From contig DASYAN010000151.1 of the NCBI GenBank assembly GCA_036501345.1, positions 1 through 7,301 on the forward strand: a stretch of 7,301 nt of DNA. The letters are read 5' to 3'. The notes below the pieces were generated by a model. It did not search any database, had not been told where the DNA came from, and worked only from the letters and a program-made list of their open reading frames with translations. This DNA comes from DASYAN01 sp036501345. GTDB taxonomy: Bacteria > Chloroflexota > Ktedonobacteria > Ktedonobacterales > Ktedonobacteraceae. Each line of letters opens with the position of its first letter. Position 1 is the first letter of the stretch. Below, piece after piece: positions 1-6,333 of this stretch. Both the position numbers and the translations under genes were made by a program.

Positions 1-207
1 GCCGCAGTAGGCACAATGCGGCGCAATCAACCGACTATAGCACTCGCTATGAAAGGGGGCTCCATTGTGTAGATGGAAAGGTTCATTGCCAAGGGGACGA
101 CCACAGCCAGCACAGCAAAAATGTTCTGGATGCCATGTTGCCCCCAGAGCACTCAGGTAATTACTCCAGATTGGCTGCCCACAGCCCTGACAAACAGGTT
201 TCAGCAA
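1..207 (-). CDS. LIM-type zinc-finger protein, N-terminal part (runs off the left edge)
   Basis: The minus strand reads 69 open codons from a TTG at 207-205 to the window edge. The ligand pattern is that of a LIM domain: C6-x2-C9-x16-H26-x2-H29-x2-C32-x2-C35-x17-H53-x2-C56, followed by C65-x2-C68, which would open a second zinc module. The stretch WHPEHFCCAGC closely resembles paxillin-type LIM fingers. LIM domains bind two zinc ions and mediate protein contacts. In bacteria they are uncommon and, as known for DA1-like proteins, may precede a metallopeptidase domain; whether that is so here lies outside the window. I chose TTG 207 because GGGAG (215-219) stands 7 bases upstream. A second in-frame TTG at 252 has a weaker site, and an in-frame TAA lies further upstream. 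There is no usable ATG in this frame. The gene is divergent from the small gene at 471. The LIM call is firm; start and full function are uncertain. Confidence 0.8.
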   Translation of the reverse strand, partial: MLKPVCQGCGQPIWSNYLSALGATWHPEHFCCAGCGRPLGNEPFHLHNGAPFHSECYSRLIAPHCAYCG

Positions 208-279
208 TTTCCATCTCCCGCCTGGTCTTTGTGGATCACTTATGCTAGCCAATTTTGTCGCTCTTTACAATATGCTTCT

Positions 280-308
280 ATTTTAGCAGAGATTCACCTC
301 TCCCTCAA
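280..308 (-). promoter_or_regulatory. Putative sigma-70 promoter of the LIM gene
   Basis: On the minus strand TTGAGG (303-308) and TAAAAT (280-285) are separated by exactly 17 bases, and the -10 is preceded by TG in the extended position. Transcription would begin near 273, giving a leader of about 65 bases before the TTG start at 207. A second, weaker candidate (TTGTAA / TAGCAT, 17-base spacer) lies just downstream. This is pattern matching only. Confidence 0.5.
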
Positions 309-400
309 ATGGACTAAATTTCAGCACCACGCATCCCATTTAAAACAGAAGAGGGTGCTTAGTTGGATCTGTACAACAATCCAGATGAACCCGTCCGTCC

Positions 401-429
401 TATAGATTCGTACCATAGATATAGGTTCG
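401..429 (+). repeat. Short direct repeat in the divergent intergenic region
   Basis: TATAGATTCG (401-410) and TATAGGTTCG (420-429) match at 9 of 10 positions, 19 bases apart, in the 263-base region between the divergent LIM gene and the small gene at 471. It could be a paired regulator site for the gene at 471, for which I see no convincing -35/-10 pair, but chance is possible. Apart from this and the LIM promoter I see nothing else in 208-470. Confidence 0.25.
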
Positions 430-470
430 CGATAAGTATACATGAGTTTTTAAAAAGGAGGATACCTATC

Positions 471-668
471 ATGCCAGAAAAAAAGTCTTCTAAAGGCGCT
501 AAAGAAGAAAAGCCTTTGAGAGGCGTTGGTGAAAAAGAACAGCGACAATACGAACATATTAAAGAGTCGGCAGAGAAAAGTGGTCGTTACAGCGACCGCG
601 CAGAAGAAGTTGCCGCCCGTACTGTCATGAAGCACCACAAACAGGAGCATCATAAGAAGGGTGAATAG
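471..668 (+). CDS. Small highly charged protein, 65 aa, resembling 'plasmid stabilization' type small proteins
   Basis: This is a 65-residue, lysine- and glutamate-rich, presumably soluble protein with no signal peptide or membrane segment. A near-ideal Shine-Dalgarno, AAAAGGAGG (454-462), lies 8 bases before the ATG at 471 and fixes the start; the frame is open upstream to an ATG at 363, but that extension has no such site. The central part, QYEHIKES...SDRAEEVAARTV (residues 27-52), recalls a family of short bacterial proteins with a pattern like 'EHI-ES--ERG-s--eAe-iA--TVNK', often annotated without experimental support as plasmid stabilization proteins. The C-terminus is rich in His and Lys (KHHKQEHHKKGE). 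The role is unknown; a nucleic-acid-binding or stress-related function is only a guess. It appears monocistronic, since a strong hairpin follows the stop codon and a separate promoter precedes the next gene. Family assignment is from memory and moderate. Confidence 0.7.
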   Translation: MPEKKSSKGAKEEKPLRGVGEKEQRQYEHIKESAEKSGRYSDRAEEVAARTVMKHHKQEHHKKGE

Positions 669-672
669 CGTC

Positions 673-707
673 AGGAGGGGATGCTATGTAAAATGCATCC
701 CCTTCCT
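673..707 (+). terminator. Hairpin after the small gene, probable terminator
   Basis: GGGGATGC (677-684) pairs perfectly with GCATCCCC (695-702) around a 10-base loop. The stem extends through AGGA/TCCT with one bulged T. It begins 4 bases after the stop codon of the small gene. The following sequence (TATAATAAATAA) is A/T rich but lacks a clear U tract, so it may be a weak terminator or an mRNA-stabilising 3' hairpin. Confidence 0.5.
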
Positions 708-797
708 TATAATAAATAACATCCAACGCAACCAGATTCCAGTTTCCGAAAGGTCCTACTTCTTGTCTTTATCTGTGTATAGCTTGCAGATGATCTA

Positions 798-806
798 TGT
801 TATAAT
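798..806 (+). promoter_or_regulatory. Extended -10 promoter for the Ppx-CHAD-HD operon
   Basis: TGTTATAAT (798-806) is a perfect extended -10 element: TG, one base, then TATAAT. No good -35 hexamer stands 16-18 bases upstream, which is usual for extended -10 promoters. Transcription would start near 813, leaving a leader of about 100 bases before the ATG at 914. It is the only strong promoter-like sequence I see before the three genes. Confidence 0.6.
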
Positions 807-854
807 CCACGCAAGGGGCTGTTGAGCAAAGGGGCTTAATAGTCTCTGACCACC

Positions 855-880
855 CAATCAGGTCGCCGACCGCAGGATTG
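855..880 (+). promoter_or_regulatory. Possible leader hairpin upstream of the Ppx-like gene
   Basis: In the predicted untranslated leader, GGTC (861-864) pairs with GACC (868-871) around a 3-base loop, and CAATC (855-859) pairs with GATTG (876-880) outside it, separated by an asymmetric internal loop. Nearby, GCAAGGGGCT and GCAAAGGGGCT form a near-direct repeat between about 811 and 836. I recognise no known riboswitch class. Regulatory function is speculative. Confidence 0.3.
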
Positions 881-913
881 ATATCTTTGCATAGAGGATG
901 ATGAGGACCTTTC

Positions 914-2392
914 ATGCAGATGCAACATACGCATGTATGCGCAGCTATTGATATTGGAAGTAATACAATCCGTGTGGTCGTTGCACGTTGCAAACCAACG
1001 GATTTAGATATCCTTGCCACTGATGAGGCCATGGTGCGTATCAGTGAGAGTGTAAATATAGATGGCAAGATTTCTCCTGAGAAACGGGATCAGACAATTG
1101 CTATCTTGCACAAGTTTAAAGCCCTAGCTGAAGAGTATAACGCACATCCTATTCTTGCTGTCGCTACAGAAGCGATTCGCCGAGCCACCAATAAGGATGA
1201 GTTTCTCGCCTCCATCCGAGATCAAACAGGGCTGGTAGTACATATTATCGAAGGCGATGCAGAGGCAATGCTGACCTTTTACGGAGCAACCTATGAACTG
1301 GCTAACGAAAGTGGTGTACCTACCCGAATTGCAGTCATGGATCTTGGTGGCGGAAGCATGGAACTGATCCTAGCGAAGAATCTTCGGGTAACGTGGCATA
1401 CCACTATAGCTATTGGTTCAGGTTGGATTCATGATCGCTATCTCCTAACTGATCCCCCAACAGCCGAGGATGTTGCGACCGCACAAGCGTTCTTAAAAAC
1501 CTACATCCAAGGTTTACATATCAAGCGTTTTCCTCCTCTCTTGATCGCAACTGGCGGCAGCGCTAACTCACTTCTCCTGCTAGCTCAGCGTGCCTTCGGG
1601 TTGCCTACAGAGCACAAAGTACTTACGCGGGATGATTTGATCCGTTGTGAAGGGCTATTGTATGCTCTTCCGACCAAGGATATCGCTCAACGCTATCAGT
1701 TGGAGCCGAAACGGGTTCGCATTCTGCGTGCTGGCGTGTTAATCATTTGTGCTCTACTAGAGCGCTTTAAGTTGAATGAACTGCGTATCAGCCCACAGGG
1801 GATTCGTGAGGGTGTCTTGCTGGCATATGCTCATTCGGGTGAGCGTTGGCTGCAGGCGGCTCAACAAAGTACCATGGATGTTGCAGTTGCTCATGATAGC
1901 AAGACCACGATTGAGCCTGTAGTTACCGACATCCCAGAGACGTTCGCTCAGGCCGGACAACGCACGATATGGGAACGAGTACAAAAGATGCACAACTGGC
2001 ATGATGAGGTCCTCAAGAACGAGGATATAGAGGCAGTCCATAAAATGCGTGTGGCTTCTCGTCGTCTGCGGGCTGCTCTGGATGCCTACAAGCCCATCTG
2101 TAACCCCAAAGCGTTCAAGAAAGTCTATCGGAGCGTGAAGAAAACGGCTGATGTCCTGGGAGAGGCACGTGATACCGATGTGATGATTGCCAATTTGCAA
2201 GCTCGCCTCACAAATATGCCCGAGGAGGAGGCGCAGGCTGGTATTCGCTGGCTCCAAGATCGACTCTCCAGCTATCGCCAACAACAGCAAAAGATACTAG
2301 AATCACATCTGCAAAATTTTGATGAGGATGCCTTAAAGCAGCAACTGGCAGATTGCTTCACAGAGGAAAGGAAGCATCATGGCAAAGGCTAA
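914..2392 (+). CDS. Ppx/GppA-family exopolyphosphatase domain fused to N-terminal half of a CHAD domain
   Basis: This 492-residue cytoplasmic protein starts at ATG 914 with GAGGA (903-907) as its ribosome site. Residues about 8-305 are a Ppx/GppA catalytic region of the actin-like ATPase fold: AIDIGSNTIR (11-20) forms the first phosphate loop, EAIRRATN (86-93) and EGDAEA (113-118) follow, DLGGGSMEL (143-151) is the second phosphate loop, and ATGGSANSL (212-220) is the third conserved segment. Compared with E. coli PPX from memory, the catalytic Glu (E117 here), D143 and E150 are kept, so hydrolysis of polyphosphate or pppGpp is plausible. Residues about 350-485 are helical and hold one CHAD-type unit, VHKMRVASRRLRAAL (375-389) and LGEARDTDVMI (415-425). 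CHAD domains bind polyphosphate. A full CHAD has two such units; the second lies in the next, overlapping gene. The HD domain often found C-terminal in this family is encoded separately at 3043. Confidence 0.9.
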   Translation: MQMQHTHVCAAIDIGSNTIRVVVARCKPTDLDILATDEAMVRISESVNIDGKISPEKRDQTIAILHKFKALAEEYNAHPILAVATEAIRRATNKDEFLASIRDQTGLVVHIIEGDAEAMLTFYGATYELANESGVPTRIAVMDLGGGSMELILAKNLRVTWHTTIAIGSGWIHDRYLLTDPPTAEDVATAQAFLKTYIQGLHIKRFPPLLIATGGSANSLLLLAQRAFGLPTEHKVLTRDDLIRCEGLLYALPTKDIAQRYQLEPKRVRILRAGVLIICALLERFKLNELRISPQGIREGVLLAYAHSGERWLQAAQQSTMDVAVAHDSKTTIEPVVTDIPETFAQAGQRTIWERVQKMHNWHDEVLKNEDIEAVHKMRVASRRLRAALDAYKPICNPKAFKKVYRSVKKTADVLGEARDTDVMIANLQARLTNMPEEEAQAGIRWLQDRLSSYRQQQQKILESHLQNFDEDALKQQLADCFTEERKHHGKG

Positions 2393-2960
2393 GCCGATTC
2401 CTCAGCTTGATATTCATGCATCCAATTATAAGAATGCATGTATCATTATCAAGACTAGGCTCGAAGAGATGTATAGCTGGGATGCCTGTGTCAACGACTC
2501 TAATCACGTGCAAGATTTGCACAATCTGCGTATTGCGGCAAAGCGGCTGCGCTATACGCTGGAATTGTTTGAGACGACGCACCTAGAGGAAAATGCCTCG
2601 CTGCGCAAAGAAGTTGAGCAAATCCAGGAAGAGCTAGGAGCATTGCACGATAGCGATGTGATGATCGCCTTATTGCAGTTGAGTCTGAGCAGCCAGGATA
2701 GCGAAATGAGCAATGAAGATGCACAGTCCCCAACCTTGCAAGAATTGACACGGGAGAAGATTGCCTTCCACCCTGCTCTGCTATCATGCATCCTCGATCC
2801 TGCCGTTGCACCCTCTGCACAAGAACGTCAAGGTCTGAACCTTCTTGTCACTTATTTGCAGCGGGAGCGTGAAGAGCAGTACACGGCCTTTCATGATCAC
2901 TGGTCTCGACTCAAAGAACAGGACTTCCAAGGCCAAGTCCTTCGTATGTTGGATACTTGA
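2379..2960 (+). CDS. CHAD domain protein carrying the C-terminal half of the domain
   Basis: This 193-residue protein contains one CHAD-type unit: LHNLRIAAKRLRYTLELF (47-64), with basic residues that in CHAD proteins contact polyphosphate, and LGALHDSDVMIALL (86-99). These match the second half of a normal CHAD domain, whose first half ends the preceding protein. A helical tail follows (about 145-192, with LLVTYLQREREEQYTAFHDHW). The gene overlaps the previous one by 14 bases: its ATG lies in the preceding gene's last codons, in the +1 frame. AAGGAAG (2368-2374) offers its own ribosome site 4 bases upstream, so coupled translation from one mRNA is likely. I infer that the two polypeptides associate to complete the domain. 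Alternatives are a frameshift mutation or sequencing error splitting one gene, although the well-placed ATG and ribosome site argue for a real start. Confidence 0.85.
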   Translation: MAKAKPIPQLDIHASNYKNACIIIKTRLEEMYSWDACVNDSNHVQDLHNLRIAAKRLRYTLELFETTHLEENASLRKEVEQIQEELGALHDSDVMIALLQLSLSSQDSEMSNEDAQSPTLQELTREKIAFHPALLSCILDPAVAPSAQERQGLNLLVTYLQREREEQYTAFHDHWSRLKEQDFQGQVLRMLDT

Positions 2961-3006
2961 TGGTAAGATTGCGATGTAGTAATCATTTTAGTAGTTTACA
3001 CTCATA

Positions 3007-3018
3007 TGCAATATTGCA
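3007..3018. repeat. Perfect 12-bp palindrome before the HD-domain gene
   Basis: TGCAATATTGCA is a perfect palindrome 25 bases before the start of the HD gene and 10 bases before its ribosome site. It could be an operator, and TTTACA (2995-3000) upstream could be a -35 box, but the matching -10 is poor. The 82-base gap between the CHAD and HD genes shows no terminator. Confidence 0.25.
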
Positions 3019-3042
3019 ATAGATTTCAGGAGGAAACTATAT

Positions 3043-3690
3043 ATGGCAACACAGTATCCTGCTGAAGAGTCAAGCTGGTGGAAACAGAGTGGACCAACGG
3101 AAGAGGAGCTGCGTTCGAGCGGTGGGCTCCATGTAGAAGATTGGCCCCATGCTCGTCAGGTAATGCGTCTCTCCACACAGCTATTTGAGGCCACACAGCC
3201 CTTGCACCATCTTGATGAGTCTGCATTGCACCTACTAGAAGTTGCTGCGTTTTTGCACAACGCAGGCATGCTGATAGAAAAGCGTTGCCATCATAAACAC
3301 TCGTTCCGTCTGATTAAAGAGACATCTCTGCCGAATTTTACCGATGAAGAGCGCCACGAGATTGCTTGTATTGCTCGCTATCATCGCCGTGCCCTTCCCA
3401 GTAAAGATCATAAGGAATTCGCAGTCTTATCCTCTACTGCTCGCAAACGTGTTTCCCGTCTAGCCGCTCTGCTGCGTGTCTCCGACGCTCTTGATTATGG
3501 CCACGATTGCCGTGTGCTGCGTCTAGCTGCCGATCCCGCACGATGTGATGCCTCTGTCTGGACAATTTCTCTCTGGGTGCATCCTTTAACTGAACTGGAT
3601 CAGGAGCTTGAAAATGCTTACAAGAAAGCGGATCTGTTTGAGAGAGAGTTCAAACATAAGTTGCAGTTCGTCGTTCTGGTCGAAGATTAA
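3043..3690 (+). CDS. HD-like domain protein, homologous to the C-terminal domain of Ppx/GppA phosphatases
   Basis: This 215-residue soluble protein starts at ATG 3043 behind a strong site, AGGAGGA (3028-3034), 8 bases away. The pattern follows the HD module of Ppx/GppA proteins: DWPHARQV (33-40), LLEVAAFLHNAGMLI (64-78), HHKHSFRLI (83-91), IACIARYHRRALP (109-119), LAALLRVSDALD (140-151). In intact HD domains the second motif is His-Asp and binds metal; here it is His72-Asn73, so metal-dependent phosphohydrolase activity is doubtful. From memory E. coli PPX also has a degenerate motif (HE) at this place, where the domain serves in dimerisation and polyphosphate binding. The gene follows the Ppx-CHAD pair by 82 bases on the same strand, which suggests that it supplies in trans the domain missing from the first protein. 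Function in the complex is inference. Confidence 0.85.
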   Translation: MATQYPAEESSWWKQSGPTEEELRSSGGLHVEDWPHARQVMRLSTQLFEATQPLHHLDESALHLLEVAAFLHNAGMLIEKRCHHKHSFRLIKETSLPNFTDEERHEIACIARYHRRALPSKDHKEFAVLSSTARKRVSRLAALLRVSDALDYGHDCRVLRLAADPARCDASVWTISLWVHPLTELDQELENAYKKADLFEREFKHKLQFVVLVED

Positions 3691-3759
3691 GGCCTGATGA
3701 TAGCTTACGGGGCGCTACTCTAGCAAGTCACTATCTAAAGAGGAGGCATTGTGACCTCG

Positions 3760-5742
3760 CTATTCTTTGGCCGCCACCATCTCACCCAACCAATCCTCCA
3801 CCGTCACCGCCTGCGCCAACGCATTGACCAGCTTCACCGTCTCGACACTCACCGTCACCACTTTTTCGACCAGATGCACAATGTACTCAGGGTCATCTAT
3901 ACGGTTCGGGTCGCTCTCAATCCCGCTCCTCTTATCCTTGCTCACCTGATACTGATCAATCACCCACTCAAGAGCTGAACGATTGCCCAACCGATACTGG
4001 AAACATTCCTGAGGTATGTCTGATAAGGTCAGACTCTCATTCACAACCACAGCGGTCCGATCTGGCGTTAAGCGCATCTTCTCTACACATGTATTAAAAG
4101 GGACATCCTCATCCTCAACCCACTTCAGTCGGTACTCTTTCGCCTGCTCATAGTTCAGGTGAATGTCCATCAGTTGCTTGCCAACGCGCACACAGGTCTC
4201 AAAGGCTTCACGTCTCAGTAGCAGAGGAATATGGGGCAAGTCACGTTTCAGATTCTCTTTATAGCGCTCGCGGTATTGTGGGTGGTGTAGCATGCCGTAG
4301 ACGTAATGGAAGATGTTCCATTTAGTGACCTCTGGACTATATTTTTCATGGAATTGTTGGAGTGCCCAATCGGTAATGTTTTCGCGGCGGTTGCTGCCAT
4401 CTGCGGAGTAGGTGTAAAAGGGGAAGCATTGTGAGCCGCCTTGAGGTAAGAGGCAAGGAATCACATTCGCTGCGAGGGCAAACCTAGGCCATTCGGAGCC
4501 AATTTTTAGTATAATAATAACATTTTCTGTTTCAGTAAGTGAACTAGGAAAGAAAGAGCTGATTGTTCCACGCTCATCATTGAGCACATCAGCATAATAC
4601 AATAATTTACGTGTATATGGTCGATATAATGATTCTCGAATAGCATTCTTATCAAATTGGATGTATCGTTCATGCTGGAGATCTCTTTTTAAATTACGGC
4701 TCCATTTGATCTTTTCATAGGAGACAAAATCATCAACGTCTTTCGGTTTTCCCGCTCTTACCCAGCGAAATATTTCAGCACCATAATCTTCTATGAACTG
4801 TTGAATTCTTGCTGCTAGTATTTGGATATTAAAGTCGTAGACTACATTATCTCGGTTGGTAGAAACACCTAGAGAATAGCTTTTAAATAGGGTGCCTAGC
4901 TCTACATTTTTTGCCGATTTCGCTTCTTTAGAACCCATTGGAAGAAATGTTGTGAATTCTGAATACATTCCGTCAGTAATCCATGTGTGCCTTTCATCAG
5001 GCTTCATCTCTCTCCACGCAATACCCGAAATATTCTCTTTTTCTCTTATAAAGTTTAATTTCTCAGTCTTTCTCCAATCCTCTGGAACTCGGTAGTAGTA
5101 TAAAGTTCTATTGCTGTGATTTGAAGCATGCACAGCAATCGTGATACCAACCCCTACCTGAATCCCGAAAACATTATGTATTGTACCAGAAAGTTTAGGG
5201 TTTTTACGTACATTACCATGTAAATCAAGATGATAGATTTGAGTAAAATCTTGTAAAAGACATTTGCGCATGCTGTCGAATGCCGTCTGATCTAGAAATG
5301 AATTATTCGTAACCAGACAGACAACACCATCTCGTCCTTGTAACCGATCGGTTGCCCAACGAAAAAACTTTACATATGCATCATAGGGTTTAGTATTGAG
5401 AGTAGCTTTAGAAGCTTTTGCATAAGTTTCATGGATACGGTGGTCAATCAGTGGATACTTACGATTCTTGTTGTTATCATTTTCACGCTCCTGTCCAACA
5501 TTATATGGTGGATTCCCAATCACCACCATAATCTGAGCATCTTTTTCACGTTGTACCCGCTCAGTATTCTCCTCCACAAACAGAGACAATTGTTGCCCTT
5601 CTGCCAGACCTAGCGTATCGGCAAAACAGATACCCTCAAATGCTTCATACTCGTTCGTTTTGGCGAAGTATTCATGTTCGATATTGAGTGAGGCGATATA
5701 GTAGGGTAGGAGCATAATTTCGTTCTCGATTTGGGAGGGCAT
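3760..5742 (-). CDS. Type ISP restriction-modification enzyme, C-terminal 660 residues (5' truncated, probably a gene remnant)
   Basis: The 660 residues match the methylase and target-recognition part of type ISP restriction-modification proteins, normally about 1,600 residues with nuclease, helicase, N6-adenine methylase and recognition domains in one chain. IMLLPYYIASLNIEHEYF (9-26) corresponds to the segment after the SAM-binding motifs, and NPPY (77-80) is the adenine methylase catalytic motif IV. Further family-like blocks are DNNKNRKYP (89-97), NNSFLD and GNVRKNPKLSGT. The C-terminus has the typical YRLGNRSALEWVIDQY and DDPEYIVHLVEKV stretches. Nuclease, helicase and SAM motif I are absent. 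The ATG at 5742 has no good ribosome site and an in-frame TAA lies two codons upstream, so this start is probably not native. An IS begins 56 bases beyond. Without motif I, independent methylation is unlikely. Convergent with the HD gene; 69 bases separate them with no clear terminator. Confidence 0.8.
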   Translation of the reverse strand: MPSQIENEIMLLPYYIASLNIEHEYFAKTNEYEAFEGICFADTLGLAEGQQLSLFVEENTERVQREKDAQIMVVIGNPPYNVGQERENDNNKNRKYPLIDHRIHETYAKASKATLNTKPYDAYVKFFRWATDRLQGRDGVVCLVTNNSFLDQTAFDSMRKCLLQDFTQIYHLDLHGNVRKNPKLSGTIHNVFGIQVGVGITIAVHASNHSNRTLYYYRVPEDWRKTEKLNFIREKENISGIAWREMKPDERHTWITDGMYSEFTTFLPMGSKEAKSAKNVELGTLFKSYSLGVSTNRDNVVYDFNIQILAARIQQFIEDYGAEIFRWVRAGKPKDVDDFVSYEKIKWSRNLKRDLQHERYIQFDKNAIRESLYRPYTRKLLYYADVLNDERGTISSFFPSSLTETENVIIILKIGSEWPRFALAANVIPCLLPQGGSQCFPFYTYSADGSNRRENITDWALQQFHEKYSPEVTKWNIFHYVYGMLHHPQYRERYKENLKRDLPHIPLLLRREAFETCVRVGKQLMDIHLNYEQAKEYRLKWVEDEDVPFNTCVEKMRLTPDRTAVVVNESLTLSDIPQECFQYRLGNRSALEWVIDQYQVSKDKRSGIESDPNRIDDPEYIVHLVEKVVTVSVETVKLVNALAQAVTVEDWLGEMVAAKE

Positions 5743-5798
5743 TCTTTGTTAGTGTCGTTTCTTCCACTCTGCCAGCACTATCTTATCAGGGGGTCAAT
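5743..5798 (-). other. Short segment between the type ISP remnant and the IS end
   Basis: These 56 bases separate the first ATG of the type ISP remnant from the IS inverted repeat. In the same frame as the remnant they read PPDKIVLAEWKKRH then TAA (5751-5749), bounded upstream by a TGA. This is not recognisable as the expected type ISP sequence, so the remnant was apparently broken by more than a simple IS insertion. Confidence 0.4.
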
Positions 5799-5815
5799 AC
5801 GCATCAACCTAAGAA
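5799..5815 (+). repeat. Left terminal inverted repeat of the IS
   Basis: ACGCATCAACCTAAGAA, the perfect inverted copy of 7285-7301. It contains the TAG stop (5811-5809) of the second transposase frame, so coding and terminal repeat overlap. Confidence 0.85.
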
Positions 5816-6333
5816 TGGATGAGTGTAGGGTCACGAACCAATTGGTAGGTATTGGGCTTCTTGCGTCGGGAGTTGATACGACATCCTTTGCTCATAGCCC
5901 CCGTAATACGTGCAATAACCCGAGAGAGAGACATCTCTCCCACCAGCGCAAAGCCCAAGGCAGATGCAGCCCATTGACTCACCTGTTGGGCTTTGCGCAG
6001 ACTGCGTTGCGGGTCCTGCCAGCAACCCAGAATGGTCATCCAATGTTGGGTAAGCAATCCGAGAAGCTTGGCAGAGATTTCCGTCTCGATGCGTGCAGAC
6101 TTGCCGCTGCGCCATGCATCAATTTTGCCATATTGCTTCCACAGCTTCCACAACAACTCGATTTGCCACCGGCAGCGCATCACCACCAACGCTTCCTGTG
6201 CACTCAGCAGTTCCTCAGGCACGTTTGTCAGGAGGATCGCCCAATCGGCTAACTGCAATCTGCTCTTGCTCGTCTTCTTGCTTTTTTGCCGACTCTTCTT
6301 CTTTAGAGCTTTTTTTGCCTCCTTTGGGTCCAC
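5809..6333 (-). CDS. IS4-type transposase, C-terminal part (second frame, with catalytic Glu)
   Basis: This frame is open from GTG 6333 to TAG 5811-5809 (174 residues), overlapping the first transposase frame by 119 bases. After a lysine-rich linker (1-25), LADWAILLTNVPEELL (28-43) and VMRCRWQIELLWKLWK (51-66) carry the IS4 signature Y-x2-R-x3-E-x6-K, with R55, catalytic E59 and K66; the Tyr position is Met52 here. No ribosome site suits the GTG, so it is more likely the continuation of the first frame reached by a net +1 shift at the seven-A run than a separate gene. A mutation in a once-intact gene is equally possible. Confidence 0.75.
   Translation of the reverse strand: MDPKEAKKALKKKSRQKSKKTSKSRLQLADWAILLTNVPEELLSAQEALVVMRCRWQIELLWKLWKQYGKIDAWRSGKSARIETEISAKLLGLLTQHWMTILGCWQDPQRSLRKAQQVSQWAASALGFALVGEMSLSRVIARITGAMSKGCRINSRRKKPNTYQLVRDPTLIHS

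Noticed and set aside
73..405. Plus-strand open frame of 110 codons
   Set aside because: It is antisense to the LIM gene, lacks a ribosome site and has no recognisable content.
363..470. N-terminal extension of the small charged protein from ATG 363
   Set aside because: The strong ribosome site at 454-462 directs starting at 471, and the conserved-looking part begins after it.
1757..2290. Minus-strand open frame of 177 codons inside the Ppx-CHAD gene
   Set aside because: Opposite-strand shadow of a clearly conserved coding sequence, with no family features.
3691..3759. Terminator between the convergent HD and type ISP genes
   Set aside because: Only short inverted matches (TAGC/GCTA, GATAG/CTATC) and no U tract on either strand.
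5731..6252. Plus-strand open frame of 173 codons across the IS end
   Set aside because: It is antisense to the transposase C-terminal part and crosses the IS boundary.
6310..6316. Programmed -1 ribosomal frameshift at the A7 run
   Set aside because: The -1 frame reaches TAA within five codons; the second transposase frame needs a net +1 or -2.
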